Source: Plectrocnemia conspersa | Taxonomy: Eukaryota; Arthropoda; Insecta; Trichoptera; Polycentropodidae | Assembly (NCBI GenBank): GCA_009617715.1 | Contig: VTFK01000045.1 | Coordinates: forward strand, 620,001-684,000 | DNA length: 64,000 nucleotides | Direction of reading: 5' to 3' | In this document: piece by piece, positions 52,346-63,799 of the stretch | Numbering within the stretch: the stretch's first letter is position 1 | Layout of the letters: every line of letters starts with the position of its first letter | Made by a program: the position numbers and the translations under genes | The notes under the pieces: model-generated | What the model saw: the letters and a program-made list of their open reading frames with translations, nothing else | The model's database searches: none | Told to the model about the DNA's origin: nothing

Positions 52346-53716
52346 AAATTACAATTTTTGTAACTGCTTAGAATTTTTTTAAGGTTTAATATTTATATTA
52401 ATAATACAAAAAAAAATGAAATTTAAAGTGAACCATACATAATTATAATTTTGAGAGAAAGTATTAATCACGCCAAACTTACAAAGCTCATGTATAAACT
52501 AATACTAATTAATATATTTCTAAAATAAATCCTGTTATTTAAAAAAAATGTATTTTAACATATTAAGAAACACTGTATACTAACTCTTATACTGTCGAAC
52601 TAATAACTAAAAATAAATATACAGACAAGTCAATCTTTTCCTTTAAAATAGTAAACGTACAAAAAAATGCATTCTCTATAAGTTAATGATTTTATTACTA
52701 CCATATTGTGACTAGATTCTTACAACAAATTTATTACAAATCAGTTAAAAATATACTTTTGCCAGTTGTTATATGTATAGCCAAAACAAAAATTAATGAG
52801 TCTCCTGCGTCGCTTTTCCGTGTTCCAAAAAACTTTTCCGGCTGTAAATTACTTACATTTTCTTTTAAATTTAAACCATAAATCAGCGGCAGGAACACTT
52901 TTGGCTTTAGGAAATTAGAATCAGCTTAATTTTCCGGCAAATTGTCGGTTTCAATAATTTATTCTGGTTAGTGTGAACCGATGCGCAAAATGGCAAACGG
53001 TCGCGCTAAATCCCATTGCGGATTTTTCGAAGCTATGCAGCTTCCTAGTACACACATACGTAATATATTTCCATTATATAATCACAATACTTGCATATAA
53101 AGTCATATATTGTATGATTTGTATTCACATATTTCCCACGAGAAATTTCAACAACAACGCCCGATTCGTCTAGAATTAACATGATATACCGATATATGAT
53201 AATATATTATTATTATATAGAAAATTAATGTAGAATGTGACGAGGATCTAAATGAAATTATATATTAAGTCTTGGTTGTATTTCATAGACATATTGGAAA
53301 AAAATATCGAATCTTGCACGCGTGTCTGAAATATTGAGTAGAAATATTCCTGACACGCAGCCACATAAATAACATTTTATATTGAAAATTAGATATATTA
53401 TTACTTTATATGTGCATAAAAAATATTAAAATACATATATTAATTGTTACTAAAATTTGTATAAATATATATACGAGTGTAGCTATTTTAATTTTATTTT
53501 TAGATGACAAAATATTGCTGAGGTTTTCTGTTTTCGAGGAATCTTTTTTGCCTTTTTTATATTTTTTTTATATTTATGTCTATCACGTATTTCATACCAA
53601 TGAAACTAAGTTACTAATTTACATATTATCTTAAAAATTTAAAGACGTTCTTCTGAGCCTAATTTGGTTCCCGATTTTATTTTGAAATGTTGCAAATTGA
53701 ATCTTGCTGCACTTCT

Positions 53717-53781
53717 ATGGTATTTTTGATCTGATTCTCAAGGTATATTATATAAATGGTATTTTTGATCTGATTCTCAAG
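53717..53781 (+). repeat. Two perfect 26-bp direct repeats
   Basis: ATGGTATTTTTGATCTGATT (continuing CTCAAG) occurs at 53717-53742 and again at 53756-53781, separated by 13 bases. It lies just upstream of the non-LTR fossil. Confidence 0.9.
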
Positions 53782-53839
53782 AAGTCTTCATGTCCTGATC
53801 TTTGTAAATTTACAAATGTAACCTCTATTGATTAAAAGG

Positions 53840-54085
53840 TAACAAATCATGCATTACGAACTATAGACCAGTCGCAGTGTTGTTTTAAATCACTTTTATC
53901 AATTTGTATTAGACCAACAACGTGGTTTTCGTCCCACCTTTTCCACGGTCACCAACCTCCAGTCTTTCACCAAAACAGTGACAAAGTTTCTCATGGGTTA
54001 TTAGTAAAAATAAATGTCGGACCTTCGTTGCTCAGATGGCTATAGCAGATTACAAACAGACAATTTAAGGTAAATTCTTAAGGCA
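53840..54085 (+). pseudogene. Second non-LTR reverse transcriptase fossil
   Basis: Conserved RT pieces are visible in several frames. YRPVAVL (about 53865) is followed by a frame change. NHFYQFVLDQQRGFRPTFST then continues as VTNLQSF (about 53886-53970), matching the QHGFR--RST-TNL block of LINE reverse transcriptases. Near 54020-54065 the frame reads GPSLLRWL, a stop, then TNRQFKV, corresponding to the LLRWL-SYLTNR block. The stretch that would carry the first catalytic aspartate (the LDFSKAFD block) is missing between them, so the element is internally deleted. The clade (R1, Jockey or CR1-like) cannot be fixed by eye. Confidence 0.7.
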
Positions 54086-56971
54086 CGATCTTTTCTCAAT
54101 GCGATGGATATTTTAATTTCAATTATAGTGGATACTTTGTGACTTAAGCTGTTAAAATGTTTTTCGCGGTGATGTCCATTTTAACGAAAAAATAGTTTTT
54201 TTCTTAGACTGATTAAACGTTTTATTACGTGCTAAATTGTTCTTTGTATGAATAAAATTGATGAACCCAACATCGGAAAGTCCGCACTGACCGGCTCGCC
54301 TGTCGCCATCCAGTTCCTTAATACGCTAGCATTGCAAATTTATCTATTTAATGTCAGCTTCGTATAATTTGATTTTGATTTATTATGATTTTTGAACTAT
54401 GTATTATTTTTTGAACATATTGACGCATTAGGGTGAACAGTTTAAGCACAATAATCTTAGCATAAATGAATTCATAGGATAAACCTAAATATGTATAATG
54501 TATTTGATAAAATTTGAACCAAGTAAGTGTTACTTATAATTATAATATTGTAGCATATCAAATATTGCAGTTAAAAGAAGTATTAAATAGTTTACTTAAA
54601 ATTACAATTGTATACCTAAAAATAAGTGTTCATCAAATCATATTAATATAGTTTTAAGTTTGAATATACTTATAAGTCAAATGTCAACATATAAGTGTTT
54701 TAAATACATACTATGTATATAAAATAATTGGTTCTATTCACACAGAACTGTGTAATTATATTTTTACTTAATAAATAATTGCTGTACTGTACCACACTTT
54801 TCACAACTATGTAAGAAAATATTCTATTCAATATATAGTCGCTTCAAACGGAACTTTACAGACTCGCCGGTCAAATTGAGGTTTCAATAAATATATTCAG
54901 TCTGTTTTTTCTTCGAAAGAAAATGAATATACAATAGAATAGACAAACGAGAACGGATGAAAATGTCGCATTGCTACGTCAGCCGTTCGAATAAAACCAA
55001 AGCCATTTGCGATGGAATACACTCCCACAATTAATATCCAAAGGCACAAATGTGTGTATGTGTGACCTCGCAGCCTCTACAACAGTCTCATAGGCATACA
55101 TGGATGTTTCTAAGGACCACTTCGCAAAAGTGCACACTAATGACGAAGGTCACACAAAGTGCCATTGTTGCTGATTCACGCCGTACTTCGCACTCGAGAA
55201 TATGACATGTACCAAAAAACGAACATACAAATATAAAAAAAATCATTGTTCTCATATGTTAATGATACGATTTTAAGATCAATTGAAAAGTGTATTAATT
55301 TTTCTGAAGCACAATAAATAAATGAAGTGCTTTTCTGTGTCGTCAGCTGGAAAATCTACGTTTTTCGGTCATTTTTTATGCACAATGCATTCGTCTCGTT
55401 TTTGCTTTTTGTCGTCATTTCTCCCGCATTATGTTTATTTTTCATTCTCTATCTCTCTCTCGAAATTGCCATTTCATCCCACATCCGCATCATGACTCAT
55501 ATTCAAAGCGTCTTCATTGTTGTCTGATGAAAAAAAATCCTGTAATAGAGAAAGTCACTCGATTAAAACTCGCGTTCCATACAAAGTTCTACGAGTTGTT
55601 TATTACACACGGAATATAGTGCTAAAATTAATATTGCTGAAGAAAACCAGATAGCACATTTATATTATATTCAGATAAAAAAACGTTGCTTTCCTGAAAA
55701 AGTGCCTTAGATAATAGTTAAGCGTTTTTTTAATAAAATAAAAAAGTCACTTACTAAGAATTAACTTTATATGATATCTAAAAAAATCAGGACTTTTGAA
55801 TCAATACTTGCCAAATCAAAATTAAAGTAAAAATATTTAATGTGCTGTAAATTAACTTTTGTAACGTTACAGCGGTTACATAATTTAGATATATATCACA
55901 CTAAACATATGTTTAGTTAATAGCAAACTGTTTATAATATCAATCCATATAAATATACAAATATCTTGTAGCATATATGTATGATAAAATTTTACTCTCT
56001 TTCAGGGTACTTTAGACATTATATGTTAATAATAAATAATACATATCACTACTAAATTATTTTAAAGCAGAGTAACCAAAACTATATAAAATTGTCTCTT
56101 TCTTTCAATTATTATTTTTGAAATGATATGAAAAATATTTTTGAATGCCTGAAAGAGCATGCGCGTGAATTGGTTTATATATATATATATATATATTTAT
56201 ATTTTGTATATTTTACAATAAGTTTTCCTCTTAAGATTGAAAAACGTTGTACATATATCCACTTAAAACCAATAAGTATGTATTTTTCACCTTGTAAGAT
56301 TTTTTTACAATGGCCACTATCATATTTTGACTTATGTGTGTATGTATGTATGTATATATTTGTTACGGTAAATATGGCTATAAAATAAAATGTTGTTTTC
56401 TTACTAATATAGTTGACTTCCTCGAATCCTAATATATACATTAATTTAATAAGTGCTACAAATACATCTAACTAATCGATGCAGAACATTTCTCATTTCA
56501 TTCAACTTTCAATGTCATTATTATCGATGTAGTACGTTCAAGTTTATATAACTCTAAATGCTACTATACTTACTGACTACAATATTTTACCGCAATATTA
56601 CTATATGTACGTACGATAGATACGCATATGAACACTTCCTCTATCCCTCGCCCTCTATCCACCCTCTGTCTAATAACTGCTGTCAGATTTTTTATAACTG
56701 TTCTCAAACTTTCAACCACTTTATTTTTTCATGTTTTTACCGTTTCCGTTATTTGCATGCCCACTCTTATCTTCACAACTGGAAGTGTTAACATATGACC
56801 AAGTATACATCTTTGGTAAGATATTTTTCTCTTTATATAATAAAATATATAATACAATATAACAAACGCTATATGAAAGCAATCTAACTGTTCCATTGTT
56901 ACAAAAAAATATATAACATAAACTAATATTATTAACGACGTATTAAAATGGACTCAGTTCGATTGCATATA
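54086..56971. other. Intronic DNA, GC-richer patch at 54840-55200
   Basis: The patch has balanced composition and several CACGT/TGTGT motifs, but no exon. It is a candidate enhancer. The remaining sequence is AT-rich with simple repeats. Confidence 0.45.
56172..56199. repeat. AT microsatellite
   Basis: A run of alternating TA of about 26 bases. Other small simple repeats: GATA units at about 2008-2023, GTT units at about 24792-24807 and GTAT units at about 56338-56355. Confidence 0.85.
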
Positions 56972-57083
56972 ATGGAGCCTTCTGTTTTATAGTTTAGTAC
57001 AAATTTGCTCATTTCATTATTAATGTAACGCTACAGCTATAATTTATTATTATAGCGTTCCGAGTGCAAACCGAAGGCTCTAT
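56972..57083. repeat. Nested imperfect hairpin
   Basis: The outer arms ATGGAGCCTTCTGTTT (56972-56987) and AAACCGAAGGCTCTAT (57068-57083) pair with two mismatches. An inner pair around 57027-57059 (AACGCTACAGCTATAAT and ATTATAGCGTT) folds again. It may be a MITE remnant or an RNA hairpin; nothing decides. Confidence 0.5.
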
Positions 57084-57828
57084 GGATAATAAATAATGCA
57101 AGCGGCCTAGCTTGCGTCGAATGCATTTTATGGACTAATATTGAATGTTAGATGTCGCATGCCATGCAATGTCCTGCAAAAAAAAAGATCGATATGAACT
57201 CGCACGACCCTAGCACATATACAGGACAGACGGTTTGTACAATATGTAAATAAATTGAGACATGGATACCATTTATATGTCATTTATAATATACCACACA
57301 CATATATCGTTTTAACACTTCATTAGTTAGAAATACAGGTCACGTTACATAATATACCTACAATCATACCACTGCCAGGTTGTGGATTAGCAAGGATATT
57401 CACCGTCACAACTGGCTGTGGAAGGAATTAATTGAATTGACCTATCGCGTGACACGTTATGGGCGAAATGTGCCAATGAGATAATAATAAAGCCAAATTG
57501 ATGCGTTTGACGGTCAGCGTGGCCTATATTGAAGAATCGCAGGTTTTTTCGATCGAAGTCTGACATAGTTAAATTTTCAAAAAGACAATAATTTAAAATC
57601 ACAGTATATTCTATTAAAAAATTTTCATATACTAAAAGTAGTAGATAAAGCTATTGACTTTGCATAATAAGATTTGAAGTAAACATAAGCTACTAAATTC
57701 ACTCCGACAGCTTTTCATTATATTTTATATTGTGCAGTTAATTATTAAACTAATACATGCTTCTAATAAACCTAAAAATGTTTAGAAATGTCGGGGGTAA
57801 TATTAAAAAATATTACTGAAATTAATAC

Positions 57829-58085
57829 TCCAGGGCTGTGAGTTAGAATCTTGCAGAAGGCTTATTTTTTTAAATAAAAATCTGTAATAATAGTTTATAA
57901 TCAATAAAATATAATATACCAATTTCCAGACTGGTATCTCAATACTTGTATGGGTTGATTATGTTTACCCCGTTGTGCATTGGGCTAATAACGTCTGTCA
58001 TATTACAACGAAATATTTAAAAACATATTTAATAATAATTGTATTAAGTCATTGAAATAAAAGGGCTAGGCTGTCTAGTAAATGT
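57829..58085 (+). repeat. SINE-like repeat, family S2, copy 3
   Basis: A degenerate B-box-like GTGAGTTAGAATCTTGC is followed by GTTTATAATCAATAAAATAT, CCAGACTGGTATCTCAATAC, GTTTACCCCG and ACAACGAAATATTTA. This block order is shared with the copies at 52080 and 41920. The end TCATTGAAATAAAAGGGCTA parallels GTCGTTGAAATTATAAATTA at 52333. Confidence 0.5.
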
Positions 58086-58210
58086 AGTCCTTTTTAATAA
58101 CAAAATTGTTAAAGGATCTTAAATATAGTGTGTTTCTAAAGTGAATATCTATTATTTTGAAATGATACATTTAAAAAAATATGCTGCTATAATTTTTATT
58201 GTTATCAAGA

Positions 58211-58360
58211 GCGTACGGTGAGATACATCCCCTTTCGCTCGCTCGCGTGTTAAGTGACAGGAATGGGTGAGAGATAAGGGCGTGCGTTACATACGTTCCG
58301 CATCCCCTTGTCTCTCACTCACATGCGAGCGAGCGAAAGGGAATGTATCTCACCGTACGC
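58211..58360. repeat. 150-bp foldback palindrome
   Basis: The left arm GCGTACGGTGAGATACATCC (continuing CCTTTCGCTCGCTCGCGTGT) is matched by the right arm, whose reverse complement starts GCGTACGGTGAGATACATTC. The arms pair for about 40 bp. Inside them GGTGAGAGATAAGGG pairs with CCCTTGTCTCTCACTC, so almost the whole unit can fold as one hairpin. No clear target duplication was found. Confidence 0.85.
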
Positions 58361-58939
58361 GCCTGATTGTTATTAATGTTACATAAAAGATTTTGCGAAT
58401 TATTATATTTGTTTTAGTGACTTTTTATATTTGCAAGATAAAAACCATGAATAAAATTAGAGCAAAAATTACACTATTGAACAAAATTTGGTCGAGTGTT
58501 GGAATTTAAAATAAAACAGACACTCGTTTTAAGCTATATGTAGTGATTGATAGTTATTTTTCTTAATGTGTTTTTGTAAAATCTTATTATTTTTCTGAAT
58601 AAATAGTCACTTTAGAAACACTTTGTTAATGAATTTAAAATTTTACATAATAAAATTGATAAAAATATTTTTAAAACGTTTTAACTTTTCTAGATATTAA
58701 AACCCAAACAAATTGTCGCAAAATTAATATTCCGTTAAATGCTTGAATCTAAATAAGATACATTTAGTTTTCAAATATTATTTTAAACCTGTATTTGAGT
58801 TTTAGCGACTATTCGCTGACATCTGTGATGCGGTTTTTTGTACTACACAAATTTTAATTATTCTGCACTTTGATCGGTTTTGGATTTACTTTCATTAAGG
58901 CTTAAACATATATAAGGCCTTTTAAGGGGTGTGACTTCG

Positions 58940-59620
58940 TAGCCAGTGAGACCCAAATGAATCTAGTTTTATTAGATAAATGGCGACATGTTTTCTCTGA
59001 GCGGTGGTGGAGAAGCTGGCGCAGGGATGATGTCCGTGGAAGATACTCAGAGGTCTTGTAGGTGCCTGCAGCGATAATGTCTGGAGGCAGTTCCTCCAGT
59101 GTGAATCTGCTAGTCTCTTCAAGTATCTGCCGGAGTCTGCGATCCCTTTTCCTCATCGCAGTTTAGGCTTAAATATCCAGGGCTGCAAAGCTTGCTGACT
59201 ACACACTCACGCAGCGATCATCTAGACAATAGATGTACTCGTTTCTTAGAACAACTTATGGGTATACGGGCATTGTCAAAGGTCGTATTGAATTGCAACG
59301 AGAATCTCGTAGATCCAGTGATTTATTATATCCGTGATCGTTTCGCAACAAAGATATTCTCTCAATGACGGAGAATATTTACAGTAAGAACGCATGCGTG
59401 TTCTTTTTTTTTTGTTCGTAACAAGGGCTTTTGTGTAGTCCATCCTTTACGCTATTGTCTTGCTTCCTTGTTGATGGACGATCATTTTGGTCACAGTAAA
59501 TTAACGCAGGTTTTGAGAATAAGACCCTTTCAAACGTGAGCATCTGTGTGTGGTCGCCATAGCCTTCATACATGTTATGGAATTTTAATAGATGCACCGT
59601 TCCATACTTTGATCTACGAA
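58940..59620 (-). repeat. Dispersed repeat family L, copy (longest)
   Basis: GAGAAGCTGGCGCAGGGATG, AGGTCTTGTAGGTGCC, GGGCTTTTGTGTAGTCC and GGTCACAGTAAATTAACGCA follow the same order as the copy at 11790. It includes an insert of about 45 bp (near 59083-59127) absent from that copy. The GATCATCTAG at 59216 also occurs at 15311. Confidence 0.55.
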
Positions 59621-60249
59621 ATATTTAACATCTTCAAAGTTAAGAGTATAGTCCAAATCTTGCATATTTTAAGCTTTTCAAGATCATAAAAATCAGTGCG
59701 ATTTGCGTCTATAAGTTATATTTACTACTTCATGTTTTTTAATAACCATCATATCCTATATACTCATGGAGAGATTTTTTAGATTTTCCACAAAAGTTCT
59801 GTAAACAATCAGTGCTGTATAATCATGAGATGTATTCAAGCATTTAACGGAAAATAAAAAAAGGGCTTATAGATATTATTTTTAACTAGTATTAAAAAAA
59901 TATTGACAGTCCTATAAATGAATTAATACAAGCAATCAAAATTAGTGTTTTTATAAACTTTATTACTTAACAAATTAAATCATTAAGAAAAGACACTTGA
60001 TTTACAGAAAAATTATAACAAAACCAGCATGTTAAAATATTTAATAATAGTTGCACGATCTACATGAACATAAAAAAAACAACTCAATTTAGAAACGTGA
60101 CCTTTTCTTTAATACATTTTACATACATTAAATCGAATGAAAACATTTTCAAATAGATTTCACGTGAAGTTTTATAGGATTCAGATTCGTTTTAGATTTA
60201 AGACATACTCTCAAATGCGATGCTATATGTTGTTTTATGTGGTTTTTAG

Positions 60250-60366
60250 GGCTCAGCAGACTCAAACTACTCGCAGCCTTCATCAGATCTCTCGCTGGAC
60301 GAAGAAAAGGAATCCCTGAGGCGCGAGAAGGAACGCCAAGCGCTGGGTCAATTAGAGAAAGCGAGG
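60250..60366 (+). CDS. Ca-beta: Calcium channel beta subunit, internal exon (GSADS exon)
   Basis: This exon encodes 39 residues of the voltage-gated calcium channel beta subunit, the cytosolic protein that binds the pore-forming alpha-1 subunit and controls its surface delivery and gating. The translation starts GSADSNYSQPSSDLSLDEEK and continues as a charged helix ending QLEKAR. In the family this joins the variable N-terminus to the SH3 domain. The acceptor is TTTTTAG at 60243-60249 and the donor is GTTTGT at 60367, a weak but usable GT donor. Both borders are phase 0. Vertebrate CACNB genes attach alternative first exons exactly before GSADS, so this should be the first exon common to all isoforms. 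The next exon starts at 61144, after a 777-bp intron. The family call rests on recognised conserved sequence and is very secure; the exact isoform structure is inferred. Confidence 0.95.
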
Positions 60367-61143
60367 GTTTGTTTTGATTATACATAACATATATATAATA
60401 ATTATTGCAATAAAAAAGTGAGAAAAAAACTCGCATAAGGGCCGAGAAGCCATACTCGTTGACCGTCGTGCCTTGAACGAGACTAACTTATTTAAGATCG
60501 CCTTGTATATACATATAATACACTCTTTTTATGTGTAGTGTTTGTTTAATAATTGATTCTATGTTAAAAACACGCCTGTAATTGTTGATTATGTGATGTA
60601 AACAATATTGATACAATAGGAGTAATTAATATTAAAGTTATGAATTGAAAAGTCTTTGAATTCTTCTCTCTTTCATCGTTATTAATCATTCCCCTTTTAT
60701 TGTTTACAATTTTTATTTTATTATTCGATCATTTATCGATAAGATATCACTTTATACATTTTACATAATAACGAGTGTTTTGGTAATATTTTTGTAAGAT
60801 TTACTGTGTTTTTTTAGGAAAGCAAATAAAACGAATACGTGTACGGTAACTTGTTTGATTAAATACAATTTATAGGCCTAACTCACTATTGTTATCTAAC
60901 GCGTATCATTATTAGTAAGCTTATGACAATGTGGGACGACTTTTATAATGTAATACATCAATAGTTGTATCACTTCTTTAAATATATATTGCTTTTAAAT
61001 AACTTATAGCATAGTCCAGAGATTCGAATCTCGAATGGTAATTTTTCTAAAGCTTTTTCTACATTTTCTCTTTTTTGTGATTTGTAATGCTTTCTTTGAT
61101 ATTTTTCGATTGTTTCTATAATATTTTTTATTATAATTTTCAG

Positions 61144-61263
61144 TCGAAACCGGTGGCATTTGCGGTGCGCACCAACGTGTCTTATGATGGCGGCTTGGAC
61201 GATGATTCACCCGTGCACGGTAATGCTATATCGTTCGACGTCAGAGATTTCCTGCACATTAAG
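61144..61263 (+). CDS. Ca-beta: Calcium channel beta subunit, exon starting the SH3 domain
   Basis: This exon encodes 40 residues beginning [17 protein letters not shown] and ending [13 protein letters not shown]. This is the first part of the SH3 domain of the calcium channel beta subunit. In the family this domain packs against the guanylate-kinase-like domain, which grips the alpha-interaction domain of the channel. The acceptor is a TTTTCAG-type site ending at 61143, with a T-rich tract upstream; the donor is AAG|GTATGA at 61264. Both borders are phase 0. The exon joins in frame to the preceding one as ...EKAR|SKPVAF, which matches the family junction. The following exon (expected to continue with the WWIGR part of the SH3 domain) was not found before the right edge, so the gene is cut off here. 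The DDDSP stretch in the loop after VSYDGG is typical of invertebrate members as I know them. Confidence 0.95.
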
Positions 61264-63799
61264 GTATGAACAATGCATAAATTAAGATACTAGTCTAAAA
61301 GCTCTACTAGAAATAATAATTTCCGAAATGAGATTCTTTGCAGTCTATTAATTTTCAATCTCCTCCAAACATATTTTCTTCTTTGAATAACATTCTCATA
61401 TATTTTTTTAAATTAAAAAGATTATTTAAATATCATCGTTATCTTGTTATTTAATATATTATTATAATTAGTTACAAATGACCAAAATCTTTTTAAAGTG
61501 ATCTATAAATATAATTACTATAATATAAATTGTATTGCCTTCAATCAAATGCCAGAAAATTCACGATTACATCTTTAAGGAATCAAAAATCTAGAAAGAG
61601 AACTTTTTTATTTAAAAAAATAGCTGGTCAAAGTCATTAGTATTCAAGTGATGGAACTTATAGTTCCCAAAGGTGCACGATACTATACTCTAAGGTGCAA
61701 TAAATTCAAGTTCTGCCTCTAGGGGCCAGTTTTGCCCGACCCACTTGCTTCCGTGTGAATCGGGCATTAGTGAAAAACGTGTAATGTTGCTTTCACACCA
61801 ACCAAATTATTACCACCATCGTTTTTAATGAGACGTACTTTAAGTGATATTTCACTTTGACGGATCTATTTCATAGATTCTCATTTTAACTATTTCTTAA
61901 AGATTCTACGGAGATATTTAAAAATAGTATTTTGTTATGCCATCTAATGAAACGTTCTATAATTAAAAAATGGTATGTTTTTTCGCACTAATGCCAATTT
62001 TATTAATATCCTCGATATGTGCCCGTAGGATTAGGAAAAACTAAAAAAACCTAAGCTGAATTTGAATTATAATAATTATTAATTCCAATTTCACATACAC
62101 GAAAATCGTTGTGAATTCATATGGAATTTTAATTAGTGGCAGATCTTAGATGCAAATACATTTTCACACAATCGATATATTTCACTACTAATAAATTTAG
62201 ATTTAATGAAAAACCTTTAACAAAAATAATTATAAATAAATATGATAACAAAATTATTAGAAATAGTGTATGATTTTATTAGAAGCTTTGTAAAAAAATG
62301 TATATTTCGTTAAATAGAGCAGTAAAAAGGCGTTTGATTATTGCTATAAAACCACTGAAGGCTACTACCGTGTAAATGGCAACAACCAGTTTGATTTTAC
62401 GTTTAAAATAATGAATAAAATATATTGAAATGCAATTTTTATTGCTCCCATGGGAGATTTTGTCATTTTATATAAAATTTTAATAATAATTTGTGCAAGC
62501 CATGATTGTCCAAAGCTGTATTCAATTTTTATTTATAACTAAAATTCACGAAACGATTCTCACTACGATTTAATTAAACCTCAAAATTGTATTTATGTTA
62601 ATAAAATATAAAAAAATGTACACGGCAGCCAAATGCACCTTTACTTTCTATATAAAAAGCTTTGCAACCTATTAAAATTAGATATTTAGAAAGAATTTTT
62701 TTAATGAAAATAATAAATTAATATTTAAAAAACATTGCAAGTTTTTGCGCAAAAGCAAAATATCCAAAACTTTTGGGTAGCACATTAAAAAGTTAATTAA
62801 ATTTTACTGTATTTGCAGTCAATAAGTTAACCAATTTCTCTATGTATGCTTATATTAAATTTATATAACTTTGTAGCATATTGAAAATATTTTTTTAAGG
62901 TTTTTATAAGTTTGTATTAGCTATTGTATTTTTTTAATATATTTATCCTGAAAATTAGTGGTACTACTAATCGCAGTAATTCAAAGTAAACCTTAAAAGT
63001 GTTGTTCTATTTTTATTCTTGTTTTTATTGCAGCAGTGCTACATATAGTATATAGTAGTTTGATTAGGGGTTAACATTTGACTGTACAAATCAAGCATGT
63101 AACACAAAATGGGCGCAGCACTTGTAACTAAATAAAATGAAGCAGCGCTGTCATTCGGTTCTGAATATTTAATAGATAAAACCTATGAACTTTTAAATGT
63201 ACAAGTCGACTAGAGTTCTACCAGGTGAGAAAGACAGTCATGACTTCAGAGTAAATCACTTCATAGTCTATGATGTTCCACAGTCCATACTATGCAGATT
63301 TGCAGGTATAGCGCCAACTAAATAATTAAAAAAAAAATTGTAGCACTTTGAACCAAAAATTTACCTTATTGATAATTGTTACTGATTTACACTACGATCT
63401 GGAAACCTCTTACTAAAATTCGAATAAATCCCGCTTACAGTTATATGCGGAAAAGAGAAAGAAATCTCTGCATGAATCATCATTGATCTGCAATCTAATC
63501 AAGATTGCGTGGGGTTCTATATAGAGGAGTATTTTTTTAAGTCCTTGTGCAGTATTTGCATAATCTCAGGAGATTCGAATAGTTAAAAACTACAAATAAA
63601 ACCTATACGAACATCGCTTTATAGTACGCTGCGCGGACTGAGACTAGGCACAACGTCCTACCTAGGCTTTTGCGAGTGACCGATAAGCCGACACGAAACT
63701 ATTGGTGATCTTTAGCATCACTAATCAATTTAAAGTGACGGATAAGGGATAAGATATGTAGAGATATCCAACTTAAATTGCTGGAAATGCTAACGCTAA
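61264..63799. other. Intronic AT-rich DNA after the SH3 exon
   Basis: The next Ca-beta exon was not seen here. I looked for sequence encoding the WWIGRLVKEG part of the SH3 domain and did not find it. A less AT-rich patch lies at about 61660-61800. Confidence 0.5.
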
